A stretch of DNA of 64,000 nt, from assembly GCF_016863535.1 (NCBI RefSeq), contig NZ_BOPB01000013.1, positions 277,187-341,186 of the forward strand. The letters are read 5' to 3'. The position numbers and the translations under genes were made by a program. The notes under the pieces were generated by a model, which saw only the letters and a program-made list of their open reading frames with translations, had not been told where the DNA came from and made no database searches. Below, piece after piece: positions 31,984 to 40,322 of the stretch. Source of the DNA: Micromonospora lutea. Its GTDB lineage: Bacteria > Actinomycetota > Actinomycetes > Mycobacteriales > Micromonosporaceae. Every line of letters starts with the position of its first letter. Position 1 is the first letter of the stretch.

Positions 31984-33342
31984 ATGGGTAAGCGCGTTCA
32001 GGGTTGGGAATGGCGCGTGGCGGGTTGGGCTGCTCGGCACCCGGGGCTTGTGGCGACTCCGGCGGCTGCGGCTGCCTCGATGGTCGAGTTCGGGCCGGTG
32101 ACCACCGGTGGTGTGGTCGCGGGTGCCGTGGCGGCCGGTGTGGGCTGGTACCGGGGTCACCCGGACTCGTGGTCGAGGTGGGCGGCTCCGCAGTTGCGGG
32201 CGGTGCGTCGCCGGTGGCTGTCGCGGGCCTACCTCGGGCCGTGGTGGAGCCGGGTGACGGAGGCGTGCAACCTGGTGACCGTTCACCGGTCCACCGGTGT
32301 CATCAACGTGCCCCGGATCATCCGGGTCCGGTCGCACTCTCCGTCGACCGAGACGGTGTACGTGCGGCTGTTGCTCGGGCAGACGCCGAAGATGTGGGAG
32401 GAAGCCGCTGACGCCCTGACCGTCGCGTTGCGCGCGGAGCGGATCGGTGTCGAGCGGGTCCGCCCGCAGGTGATCGCGCTGGTCGTGCAACGGTCGGAGC
32501 CGTTCACGGAGCCGATCATCCCGCCGGACCTGCTGGCCGACTCCGACGCGGTGGACCTGTCGCGAGTGTACCTGGGCGAGACCGAGCACGGCACCGACTG
32601 GTCCGCGCCGCTGATCGGGCAACACTGGCTCGTCGGCGGGGCCACCGGTTCGGGGAAGAACTCGGTGACGTGGATGGCGTTGCGGGCGTGCGCGCCGCTG
32701 ATCCGTGACGGCCTGGTGCGGCTGCACGTGGTCAATCCCAAGGGCACCGAACTCAACGCCCTTGCGCCGGTGTCGCACCGCTACGCCGAACAGGATGCCG
32801 ACATCGTGGAGGTCATCCAAGGTTTCTGGGCCACGATGCGTGACCGCAAGCAGGTCTTGGCGGAGCAGGGACGGCGCACGTTCGCTATGTCGCTGGAGAC
32901 TCCGCTTGACGTCCTGGTCCTCGATGAGCTGGGCGCGGTGACCGGGTACGGCGACCGGTCGCTGACCAAGGGCGCTCAGGCGGCGTTGCCGCTGATCCTG
33001 TCGCAGGCTCGGGCGCTGGGCGGCAGCGTGATCGGTGCGCTTCAGGAACCCACCAAGGACGTGCTTCCGCAGCGTGACCTGTTTTCCCTGCGGGTGTGCC
33101 TGCGGACCACCTCGGCCGGGCACGTCGACATGGTCCTTGGTGAGGACATGCGGCGTCGCGGTGCGCTGGCCGACGAGATTCCGAACGTTCCGGAGTCGGC
33201 CGGGATCGGCTTCGTGGTCAAGCAGCGTTCCCGTACCCCGGTGCGGGTTCGGGCCGCGTACTGCAACGACTCCGACATTGCCGAACTCGTCCGCGTAGCG
33301 GGCTGGCCGGTGTCCGAGCTGGCCACGGCGGGCAAGCGGTGA
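31984..33342 (+). CDS. FtsK/SpoIIIE-type DNA translocase (TraB/Tra-like)
   Basis: 452 residues from the ATG at 31984, eight bases after GAGAAGG. An N-terminal hydrophobic region (residues ~20-60) is followed by the ATPase domain: Walker A GGATGSGKNS near 217-227 and Walker B LDVLVLDELGA near 308-318. Actinomycete conjugation uses a single such protein to move double-stranded DNA between mycelia. It is followed, with a 4-bp overlap, by the DUF2637 gene. Motifs are intact, although Asn replaces the common Thr/Ser after the Walker Lys. Confidence 0.9.
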   Translation: MGKRVQGWEWRVAGWAARHPGLVATPAAAAASMVEFGPVTTGGVVAGAVAAGVGWYRGHPDSWSRWAAPQLRAVRRRWLSRAYLGPWWSRVTEACNLVTVHRSTGVINVPRIIRVRSHSPSTETVYVRLLLGQTPKMWEEAADALTVALRAERIGVERVRPQVIALVVQRSEPFTEPIIPPDLLADSDAVDLSRVYLGETEHGTDWSAPLIGQHWLVGGATGSGKNSVTWMALRACAPLIRDGLVRLHVVNPKGTELNALAPVSHRYAEQDADIVEVIQGFWATMRDRKQVLAEQGRRTFAMSLETPLDVLVLDELGAVTGYGDRSLTKGAQAALPLILSQARALGGSVIGALQEPTKDVLPQRDLFSLRVCLRTTSAGHVDMVLGEDMRRRGALADEIPNVPESAGIGFVVKQRSRTPVRVRAAYCNDSDIAELVRVAGWPVSELATAGKR

Positions 33343-34241
33343 GCGACGTGCGGCGCGACGGCAAACCGGCTCGGCCACCTCGGCCGGTCCGCAAGCTGAG
33401 CAAGCGCCTGGAGGTGGCGCGGCAGCTTCACGACCTGGAGCAGGATGCCGCACTCGACATCGTGGACATCGAACGGCTGCGGGTGTCCGTCACTCGCTCG
33501 CTGTGGGTCTTCCTGGCGGTCGGGTCGGTGTTCACCACCACCGGCGTTCAGGACTTCCTCGCCGGGCACCTCACCCCGGCTGACCCGGTCTGGTGGGGCT
33601 GCTGGGGCGTCGAACCGTGCTTGGTCGGCATCCTCATCACCATCCTGCGGTGGGAAGCCGCGATGATCGCCCGGGGCATCGACATCGATTCTCGCGCGGT
33701 CGACTGGCTCAAACGGTTCCTGCTCGGCTCCACCCTCGTCATGAACGTGGTACCGGCGCTGTTCCCTCGTGAGGGTGGGATCAGCGCGGGCATGCTCGCC
33801 GCGCACATCATGGTTCCGGTCCTGGTGTTCTTCCTCGCCGAGGTCATGCCCATCGTGCAGGCACGCTGCACCCAGGCACGCCGGGCCGTCACCCTGACCG
33901 CGCCTGAGGCCAGCGTGGCGACCCCGGAAGCGTCGGCACCCGTCCCGGCTCCGGCTGTCTCGGTGTCCGCACCACCGGTCGCCCCGGTCGAAACGCCGGC
34001 GGCCCGGTTCTCGGTGACTCCGGTCCCGGTGGCGTCGGTGCAGACCCCGATTGCGGCGGTGGAGCTGGATGGGCTGGGCATCCCCGTGGCGATGCAAGCC
34101 CAGATCCGGCAACTCGTCGCGGACTCCGGCACTGCGGTGACCGCTGCCGACATCCAACGCGCCACGCGCCTGCCGCTGTCGATCGCGGCACGGGTGGTCG
34201 ACCGGCTCACCCCGGTCGCCGTCAACGGCTACGCGCACTGA
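33339..34241 (+). CDS. DUF2637 membrane protein (SpdA-like)
   Basis: 300 residues from a GTG overlapping the translocase stop. A basic N-terminus precedes about four helices (LWVFLAVGSVFTTTGVQDFLAG, CLVGILITILRW, STLVMNVVPALF, AAHIMVPVLVFFLAEVMPI), the DUF2637 layout of plasmid spread proteins. The C-terminal 100 residues are Pro/Val/Ala-rich and end in a small helical segment resembling a winged-helix (AVTAADIQRATRLPLSIAARVVDRL). It probably aids intramycelial spread. Confidence 0.8.
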   Translation: MSDVRRDGKPARPPRPVRKLSKRLEVARQLHDLEQDAALDIVDIERLRVSVTRSLWVFLAVGSVFTTTGVQDFLAGHLTPADPVWWGCWGVEPCLVGILITILRWEAAMIARGIDIDSRAVDWLKRFLLGSTLVMNVVPALFPREGGISAGMLAAHIMVPVLVFFLAEVMPIVQARCTQARRAVTLTAPEASVATPEASAPVPAPAVSVSAPPVAPVETPAARFSVTPVPVASVQTPIAAVELDGLGIPVAMQAQIRQLVADSGTAVTAADIQRATRLPLSIAARVVDRLTPVAVNGYAH

Positions 34242-34308
34242 CCTTCTCGCCCTGGCTCGCCGTGCTCCTCAACCCGGGGCACGGCGGGCCTGTCTCCGGA
34301 GGGATTCC

Positions 34309-35676
34309 ATGTCCTTACCTCCTCGCCCACCACAACCCGCCCCCGCCGGTCATGACGCTGAGGCCACGCTGTCCCGGTGGATGCGGTCCTCGGCCTACAA
34401 GGAATGGCGTGCCGGTGTCGAGAGCGTCAAGGGCTGTCTCCAGCCGGTCCGTCTGGTCGGCAAGTGGGAAGCTCGGCACGCCGGTACCGGTGACCTGATC
34501 GCTTCTCGGCAGGGTCGGGTGTGGGCCTCCTGCGGCACCCGCCGCGCGGCGGTCTGCCCGACCTGCGCCGACCGGTATGCCGCTGACGCCTGGCACCTGA
34601 TCCACGCGGGCATGTCCGGTGGCAAGGGCGTCCCGACCAGCGTTGCCCGGTCAACCCGCCTGTTCGTGACCCTCACCGCTCCGTCCTTCGGCGCGGTGCA
34701 CAACCGGCCCGGTAAGCGGCCCTGCTCCTGTGGACGCTGGCACCCGGACGGCTACCCGCCTCTTGGTAGCCCGATCGACCCCGAGCGGTATGACTACGTC
34801 GGTGCGGTGTTGTGGCAGGCGCACTCCGGCAAGCTGTGGCACCGGTTCACCATCGCCCTACGTCGGGCTGCCGCCGCCGCTGGTGGCCTCACCGTCCGCG
34901 AGTCCGGCGCACACCTGCGCATCTCCTACGCAAAGGTTGCCGAATACCAGCGGCGGGGCTTGGTGCACTTCCACGCCGTGATCCGCGTCGACGGACCGAG
35001 CGGGCCGGACTCCCCACCACCGGCCTGGTTGACCCCCGACGTCCTGGCCGACGCGGTCCGCTCCGCGGCTTCCTCGGTCCGGGTCGACACCACCCGGCCG
35101 GACGGCACACCTTTGCCTCTCGGTTGGGGTGCCCAGGTCGACGTCAAGGACATCACCGCGACCGACATCGACGTTGCCGACAACGCGGATGACGACGAGG
35201 ACCAGGCGGTGGCCGACAACCGGCTCGCCGGCTACGTCGCCAAGTACGCCACCAAGGGCACCGAAGCCACCGAGACCGGCGACCGCCGCATCCGGTCACA
35301 GATGCACATCGACCGGTTGACGGTCTCCGATCACCACCGGGCCATGATCCAAGCCGCGTGGGACCTCGGTGGCCTTGATCTGTACGCCGATCTCAAGCTT
35401 CGGCACTGGGCGCACATGCTCGGCTTCCGGGGCCACTTCCTGACCAAGTCGCGGATCTACTCCACGACTTTCAAGCGCCTGCGGGCGGAGCGTCAGGCTC
35501 ACCAGCTCCGCACGGCGCTCACTGACGCCGGTCTGCCCGATGACACCGACGTCCTGGTCGTCAACGACTGGCAGATCCTCGGCGTCGGCTACGACACCCC
35601 CGAGCAACTCGAACTCGCCGCCGCGATCGGAGACCGCATCCGCGCCGCGCGGCAGACAAGGAAGGAGCCCGAGTGA
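34309..35676 (+). CDS. repSA: RepSA-like replication initiator
   Basis: 455 residues, the pSAM2 RepSA size. It has a Cys-rich N-terminal part (SCGTRRAAVCPTCADRYAADAWHL, CSCGRWHPDG), the HUH-type motif RGLVHFHAVIRVDG, and the conserved VAKYATKGTEATE. The later Tyr-containing region (ADLKLRHWAHMLGFRGHFLTKSRIYS) is also typical. Rep proteins of this class nick DNA for rolling-circle replication of the excised element. It overlaps xis by 4 bp. Confidence 0.92.
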   Translation: MSLPPRPPQPAPAGHDAEATLSRWMRSSAYKEWRAGVESVKGCLQPVRLVGKWEARHAGTGDLIASRQGRVWASCGTRRAAVCPTCADRYAADAWHLIHAGMSGGKGVPTSVARSTRLFVTLTAPSFGAVHNRPGKRPCSCGRWHPDGYPPLGSPIDPERYDYVGAVLWQAHSGKLWHRFTIALRRAAAAAGGLTVRESGAHLRISYAKVAEYQRRGLVHFHAVIRVDGPSGPDSPPPAWLTPDVLADAVRSAASSVRVDTTRPDGTPLPLGWGAQVDVKDITATDIDVADNADDDEDQAVADNRLAGYVAKYATKGTEATETGDRRIRSQMHIDRLTVSDHHRAMIQAAWDLGGLDLYADLKLRHWAHMLGFRGHFLTKSRIYSTTFKRLRAERQAHQLRTALTDAGLPDDTDVLVVNDWQILGVGYDTPEQLELAAAIGDRIRAARQTRKEPE

Positions 35677-35861
35677 ACACCACCCCCACCACAGAACGGC
35701 TGTGGAGCGTGCGCGACGTGTCGGCGTTCCTCGGCATCCCGGTCGGCACCCTCTACCAGTGGCGGCACCGCCGGATCGGCCCCCGCGCGTCCCGCGTCGG
35801 TCGGCACCTGCGATACCACCCTGCCGACGTGCGGGCCTGGCTCGACCAGAAGGCGGCCTGA
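35673..35861 (+). CDS. xis: Excisionase (MerR-like helix-turn-helix)
   Basis: 62 residues. The whole protein is a winged helix-turn-helix: WSVRDVSAFLGIPVGTLYQWRHRRIGPRASRVGRHLRYHPADVRAWLDQ. The GTG start overlaps the rep stop. Position between rep and int is standard for AICEs. It bends DNA to favour excision. Confidence 0.92.
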   Translation: MNTTPTTERLWSVRDVSAFLGIPVGTLYQWRHRRIGPRASRVGRHLRYHPADVRAWLDQKAA

Positions 35862-35862
35862 C

Positions 35863-37101
35863 ATGCCCATCGATGACCTCTGGTACCTCACCAAACGCGG
35901 ACCGGACAAGAAACGGCTCCCCTCCAAGCGACACGGCCGGGGCAAACGCTGGCGGGTCCGCTACACCGACGCCGCTGGTGAGACCCGCGAAAGGCTGTTT
36001 GAGCGCAAGGTCGACGCTGATGCCTTTGACCTGGAATGCCGTTCGGGCGTCGCGGCGGAGGTGAAGGCCAAGCGGGAGACAGACCGGCTGATGTTCGCTG
36101 AGTACGCGCAGCGTTGGCGGGAGTCGCGTGAGTCGGGGTGGGCCACGGAGACGCGGCGGCGCATCCCGCAGAACCTGCGGAAGCACCTTCTGCCCGTCTT
36201 CGGTGAGAAGCCGATCCGCTCGATCAACCTGACGGATGTGCTGGCTTGGTTGAGCCGGCTGCTCGATGACGGCACGCCGAAGTCGTCGGTAAGCCTGTAC
36301 TTCGGACTGTTCAAGACCATCATGAATGCCGCCGTCATCGACAAGGTGATTCCCGACAACCCCTGCAACGGCGTGAAGCTCGCGCAGATCCTGCGTGGTC
36401 TTTCTCGGGCACCGAAGTGGGTTCCGACGAACGACCAGGTTCTCAGGCTCGCCGAGGTGGTGCCGCGCCGATTCCGGGCCGCCATCTGGCTTGGGGCCGG
36501 GGAAGGGCTGCGCCTCGGTGAGGTGCTGGGCATGGAAGCCGGGCCTCGCTGCGCGGACTTCGACAGTGGTGACCTGCATGTCGTCCAGCAGTTGCGGCAC
36601 TCGCCGGAGCACTTCGGCGGCTTCTACCTCTCGACGCCCAAGAGCGGTTCCGTCGGCACGGTGGACCTTGACGCGGTGGTCGCTGAGGAACTGGCCGCAC
36701 ACCTGGGCGAGGTCGGTCCCGTCGAGTTCGAGCTTCCCGACATCACCACAGGGGAGCGGCTGACTCGTTCGGTGCCCGTCCTGTTCACCTCGGCGCGGGG
36801 AAAGCTGCTGACTGACACCTACTGGGCGGAGTTGTGGGCGGACTGGCGCGAGGCCGCCGGCTGGCCAAAGGGTGGCACCTTCCACTCCTTGCGCCACTTC
36901 TTCGCTACCACCCTGATGAGCAACGGCGTCGAGCCCCAGGAGGTGCAGAAGGCGCTGCGGCACGCCAACCTGCGGATCACGTTGGAGACCTACGTTCACT
37001 GGTTGCCGAAGAAAGACCGGCCGCGTGGCCTGGTCGGTGGCCTCCTGCGGCAGGCAGGCAGCGAGCGGCGGGAAGCTTCCACCGACCAAGATCGGATCTG
37101 A
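35863..37101 (+). CDS. int: Tyrosine recombinase integrase
   Basis: 412 residues. An N-terminal arm-binding region (GKRWRVRYTDAAGETRERLF) and core-binding domain (TRRRIPQNLRKHLLPVFG) precede the catalytic domain, with Arg in GEGLRLGEVLGM (~215), HSLRHFF (His-x-x-Arg, ~341-345), His in LRHANLRITL and the Tyr nucleophile in ETYVHW (~376). It begins 1 bp after xis and ends 65 bp from attR, so it acts on the adjacent tRNA-Lys site. Confidence 0.95.
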   Translation: MPIDDLWYLTKRGPDKKRLPSKRHGRGKRWRVRYTDAAGETRERLFERKVDADAFDLECRSGVAAEVKAKRETDRLMFAEYAQRWRESRESGWATETRRRIPQNLRKHLLPVFGEKPIRSINLTDVLAWLSRLLDDGTPKSSVSLYFGLFKTIMNAAVIDKVIPDNPCNGVKLAQILRGLSRAPKWVPTNDQVLRLAEVVPRRFRAAIWLGAGEGLRLGEVLGMEAGPRCADFDSGDLHVVQQLRHSPEHFGGFYLSTPKSGSVGTVDLDAVVAEELAAHLGEVGPVEFELPDITTGERLTRSVPVLFTSARGKLLTDTYWAELWADWREAAGWPKGGTFHSLRHFFATTLMSNGVEPQEVQKALRHANLRITLETYVHWLPKKDRPRGLVGGLLRQAGSERREASTDQDRI

Positions 37102-37131
37102 GTTGTGCCCTCGTTGTGCCCGATGATCTTC
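37098..37131 (+). repeat. Possible integrase arm-type site, right end
   Basis: GAGTTGTGCC and TGTGCCCGATGATC, with the same spacing as at 25251-25284. It overlaps the int stop codon and lies ~35 bp from attR. Within the site TTGTGCC is itself repeated. Confidence 0.5.
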
Positions 37132-37163
37132 GCTCGGCGTTATTGCAGCTCATCGGCGGTGTG

Positions 37164-37238
37164 TGGTGGGCCGCCAGGGACTCGAACCCTGAACCTATGG
37201 ATTAAAAGTCCACAGCTCTGCCATTGAGCTAGCGGCCC
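37164..37238 (-). tRNA. tRNA-Lys (anticodon TTT)
   Basis: Cloverleaf read on the minus strand: acceptor GGGCCGC/GCGGCCC, D stem GCTC/GAGC, anticodon stem around the loop CTTTTAA (anticodon at 37204-37206), T stem CAGGG/CCCTG with loop TTCGAGT, discriminator A, and an encoded CCA at 37164-37166. The 3' part is attR of the AICE, so the element restores the tRNA. Confidence 0.95.
37166..37195 (+). repeat. attR: 30-bp att core within tRNA-Lys
   Basis: Identical to 25122-25151. It covers the T arm and the 3' acceptor strand of the intact tRNA. The 45 bp of tRNA to the right are absent at attL, which fixes the orientation of integration. Confidence 0.92.
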
Positions 37239-37383
37239 GCGCGCTCAGGTTACCGGACACCGACGGGAGCGAGCTCGCGGCTTCCGGCCTCGCCGTCGAT
37301 GCCTGGTGGCGGCTCCCGTCAGGGTGCGGGTGGACTCCGGCTGGCAGGATCGGCTGGCCTGTCCCGCGTCCTGGAGGTGCCGC

Positions 37384-37869
37384 TTGTCGGAGCCGATTCG
37401 TCTCGCCGTGCTGTCTGGGGCCACGTTGGCGACCGGGCTGGTGGCGGGTCTGTTCTTCGCGTACGCCTGTTCGGTGATGCCGGGGCTGGCCGCGACCGAC
37501 GGTCGGACCCTGGTCGGCACCATGCAGTCGATCAATCGGAAGATCATCAACGGCTGGTTCCTGTCGGCCTTTCTCGGTGGGCCGCTGCTGGTGGTGGCGG
37601 CGGTCGTGGGGCATCTCGGCACCGGCGGCGCGGTGCGCGGCTGGCTCGTCGCGGCGCTGGTCAGCCATGTGATCACGCTCGGGGTCACAGGTCGCTTCAG
37701 CGTGCCGCTCAACAACCGGTTGGAGGCTGCCGGGCCGGTCGACGGGATCGGGGACCTGGCCGGGGTACGCAAATGGTTCGAGACGCCGTGGGTGCGCTGG
37801 AATCTGGTCCGGACGGTCAGCTCGGTCGCCGCCTTCGTCTGCCTGATCGGCGCGCTGCTCGCCCGCTGA
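37384..37869 (+). CDS. DUF1772 membrane protein
   Basis: 161 residues. I chose the TTG at 37384 because GGAGGT lies five bases upstream and the first helix follows at once (LAVLSGATLATGLVAGLFFAYACSVMPGL). Four membrane helices and the motif RFSVPLNNRLE are typical of DUF1772 (anthrone oxygenase-like) proteins. The catalytic role is unproven for most members. It is the first chromosomal gene right of the AICE. Confidence 0.8.
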   Translation: MSEPIRLAVLSGATLATGLVAGLFFAYACSVMPGLAATDGRTLVGTMQSINRKIINGWFLSAFLGGPLLVVAAVVGHLGTGGAVRGWLVAALVSHVITLGVTGRFSVPLNNRLEAAGPVDGIGDLAGVRKWFETPWVRWNLVRTVSSVAAFVCLIGALLAR

Positions 37870-37935
37870 GGGGCCGGAGCTGACGAAGGGCCGGCGGTCG
37901 CGCTTGGAAAGCGGCTGACCGGGTACGGGCCGGAC

Positions 37936-38985
37936 ATGCGGATCGTGGTCGTGGGAGCCAGCGGGAACGTGGGTTCGGCGCTGCTGCGCCGGTTGCGGCG
38001 CGAGCGCGACGTGGAGATCGTCGGGGTGGCGCGGCGGCTGCCGCCTCCGGGAGCGGGTGAGCCGTACGACGGGGTGCGGTGGCGCTCCTGTGACATCGGC
38101 CTCACAGGCGTGGCGGACGAACTCACCACTGTCTTCGCTGGTGCCGATGTGGTGGTGCACCTGGCCTGGCAGATCCAGCCCACCCATGATCAGCACGTGC
38201 TGCGCCGTACCAATGTCGGCGGCAGTCGGGCAGTGGTCGACGCGGTGCTGCGGGCGCGGGTGCCGGCTCTGGTGTACGCCTCGTCGGTCGGCGCCTATGC
38301 GCCGGGCCCGAAGGACGCGCCGATCAGTGAGGCCTGGCCGGCGACCGGGGTGCCCGGGTCGTCGTACAGCCGGGACAAGGCGACGGTGGAGGAGATGCTC
38401 GACGCGATCGAGCGGAGTCATCCGGCGTTACGGCTGGTCCGGATGCGTCCCGGGTTGATCTTTCAGCGGGAGGCCGGCACCGAGATCAACCGCTATTTTC
38501 TCGGCCCGCTGGCACCGGTGCGGCTGCTGCGGTTCGGCCGGCTGCCGTTGGTGCCGACCAACCGGCGGCTGCGGATGCAGGCGGTGCACGCCGACGACGT
38601 GGCTGACGCGTACGCCCGGGCGATCGTGGGTGATGCGCGCGGCGCCTTCAATGTCGCTGCGGACCCGGTGCTGACTCCCGAGCTGGTGGCCCGGCACTTC
38701 CACGGCTGGACGGTGCCGGTGGCGGCCCCGGTGCTGCGGGCCGCCGCGGCGCTCACCTGGCGGGCGCGGCTGCAACCGGTCGACGCTGGCTGGGTCGAGC
38801 TGGCGCTCAATGCGCCGTTGATGTCCAGCGAGCGGGCCGAAACCGAGCTCGGCTGGAGTCCGAGCGTCGACTCGGTCAGCGCGTTGCGCGAGCTGTTCAG
38901 CGGGATGGCCGCGCGGGCCCAGACCGCCAGCCCACCCCTCTCCGCCACGCCCACCCTCCCGGCCGGTGAGGGCAACCCTTACTAG
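37936..38985 (+). CDS. NAD-dependent epimerase/dehydratase family protein
   Basis: 349 residues. The Rossmann motif VVGASGNVGSALLRRL is at the N-terminus. VVHLAWQIQPTHD, VYASSVGAYAPG (Ser) and SYSRDKATVE (Tyr-x-x-x-Lys) give the extended short-chain dehydrogenase triad. QAVHADDVADAYARAI is also conserved. The likely substrate is a nucleotide sugar or similar, but it cannot be named. The C-terminus is extended by a Pro/Thr-rich tail. Confidence 0.9.
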   Translation: MRIVVVGASGNVGSALLRRLRRERDVEIVGVARRLPPPGAGEPYDGVRWRSCDIGLTGVADELTTVFAGADVVVHLAWQIQPTHDQHVLRRTNVGGSRAVVDAVLRARVPALVYASSVGAYAPGPKDAPISEAWPATGVPGSSYSRDKATVEEMLDAIERSHPALRLVRMRPGLIFQREAGTEINRYFLGPLAPVRLLRFGRLPLVPTNRRLRMQAVHADDVADAYARAIVGDARGAFNVAADPVLTPELVARHFHGWTVPVAAPVLRAAAALTWRARLQPVDAGWVELALNAPLMSSERAETELGWSPSVDSVSALRELFSGMAARAQTASPPLSATPTLPAGEGNPY

Positions 38986-39049
38986 AGCGACCGGCAATAG
39001 GGCTGGCGGGGCTGCGGCACGCACCGGCACCGGGAGGGCGAGGGGTGGG

Positions 39050-40264
39050 TCAGCGGATGGTGGAGGTGGTGAAGGTTGGTTTGCCGGAGCCCAGGTAGAA
39101 GATGCCGGGGTGGGTCTGGAAGCCGCGGCTGGGGTTGCGGCGCAGGGTCGAGTTCTCGATGCGCAGGGTGCCGGTGCGGTCGTTGCTGACGAAGAAGATC
39201 GCTCCACCGCCTTCCCGGGCGTCGTTGCCTTCGATGGTCGTGCCGGCGATGCGTACGGAGAACGTGTTGCCGTCGCAGTAGATCGCCCCGCCGCTGCCGC
39301 CGCCAGGCGTGCCGGAGCGGGCCGGGTTGGCGCCGGTGCCGATCGCCTCGTTGTCGCGCAGCACGCTGTTGAGCACCACCCAGGACACACCGATGCTGCT
39401 CAGTGCGCCGCCGTTGGCGCAGGAGCCGCCGGTGAACGTGCTGTTGACCACGTACACCGGTTGGTCGTCGTGCTGGTCGAGGACCCGGATCGCGGCACCG
39501 CCCAGGTCCGGACCGGTGCGGTCGCAGCGATTGTCCACGAAGCGTGAGTTGACCACCTTGAACCGGCCGCCCCGGACGAAGATGGCCCCACCGCCACCGC
39601 CGTCGGTGCGCTGGCCGGTGGCGTCGCCGTCGGCGAAGGTGAGGTTCTGCACGGTCAGTCGCGGGTGATCCTGGTTGTCGCAGTGCGAGGTGGTCCAGCC
39701 CTGCAACGCGTCGCAGGTGTTCATGTAGAGGATGCGTCGCTTGCCCTGACCACTGAGCGTGACCTTGCCGCCGCCGTCGAGCACCACCTGTGGACCGTTG
39801 GCGTTGCGTACCTTGGCGGTCGCGGTCATTCGGATGGTCACCGGGTCGGGGCCGCAGTCGAAGGTGATGATGCCGCCGGCCGCGACCGCCCGGATGACGG
39901 CGGCGGAGGTGCAGCTGTCGGGGGTGCCGTTGCCGACGGTACGGGTCGGTTTCGAGGTGTCGACCGCTCGCCCCGCCGCCGGTACGCTCACCCGCCCGGT
40001 GGGGTTGCCGGTGTCGCGTGCAGCCGGTGGCGAGCCCGACGGGGTGGGGCTGGCACTGCGGCTGCCGAACCCGGTCTGAGCCGCCGGGGTGGCCTGCGCG
40101 CCCGACTCCTGCCCCGGCGCGGTCGGCGACGGAGCGGCGTCCGAACCGCTCACCGGTGCCTGCGCGCCACGCGGGTCAGTGCTCGGCGCGGACGGGCCAC
40201 ACGCGGTCAGGGTGGCGATGGCGACGCCGAACGCGACCGCAGCGGTGGAAGATCTGAGGCGCAC
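39050..40264 (-). CDS. Lipoprotein with right-handed parallel beta-helix
   Basis: 404 residues. The signal ends in a lipobox (AFGVAIATLTACGPS). A Pro/Ser/Thr-rich linker runs to about residue 110, where GGIITFDCGPDPVTIRMT begins a parallel beta-helix of the polymorphic-toxin/pectate-lyase-like shape: HPRLTVQNLTFADGDATG, GGGAIFVRGGRFKVVNSRFVDNRC, GGSGGAIYCDGNTFSVRIAGTTIEGN. No catalytic residues are evident. It is probably a surface-anchored adhesive or structural protein. Confidence 0.75.
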   Translation of the reverse strand: MRLRSSTAAVAFGVAIATLTACGPSAPSTDPRGAQAPVSGSDAAPSPTAPGQESGAQATPAAQTGFGSRSASPTPSGSPPAARDTGNPTGRVSVPAAGRAVDTSKPTRTVGNGTPDSCTSAAVIRAVAAGGIITFDCGPDPVTIRMTATAKVRNANGPQVVLDGGGKVTLSGQGKRRILYMNTCDALQGWTTSHCDNQDHPRLTVQNLTFADGDATGQRTDGGGGGAIFVRGGRFKVVNSRFVDNRCDRTGPDLGGAAIRVLDQHDDQPVYVVNSTFTGGSCANGGALSSIGVSWVVLNSVLRDNEAIGTGANPARSGTPGGGSGGAIYCDGNTFSVRIAGTTIEGNDAREGGGAIFFVSNDRTGTLRIENSTLRRNPSRGFQTHPGIFYLGSGKPTFTTSTIR

Positions 40265-40322
40265 CCCGTGATGCTAGGGCCCGTGTCAATGTCCCCCTGA
40301 ATTCCGCCGTGGGCCGGCAGGA

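Larger units (their letters stand above)
25122..37195 (+). mobile_element. AICE (actinomycete integrative and conjugative element) in tRNA-Lys
   Basis: About 12 kb bounded by identical 30-bp repeats of the tRNA-Lys 3' end. The integrase gene abuts the intact tRNA, as expected. Core modules are all present and in the usual order: FtsK/TraB-like translocase, DUF2637 protein, RepSA-like initiator, Xis, tyrosine integrase. The left part carries regulators and cargo: a GntR repressor, a pentapeptide-repeat membrane protein and a kinase pair. No core gene is visibly broken, so it could still excise and transfer. Confidence 0.92.
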
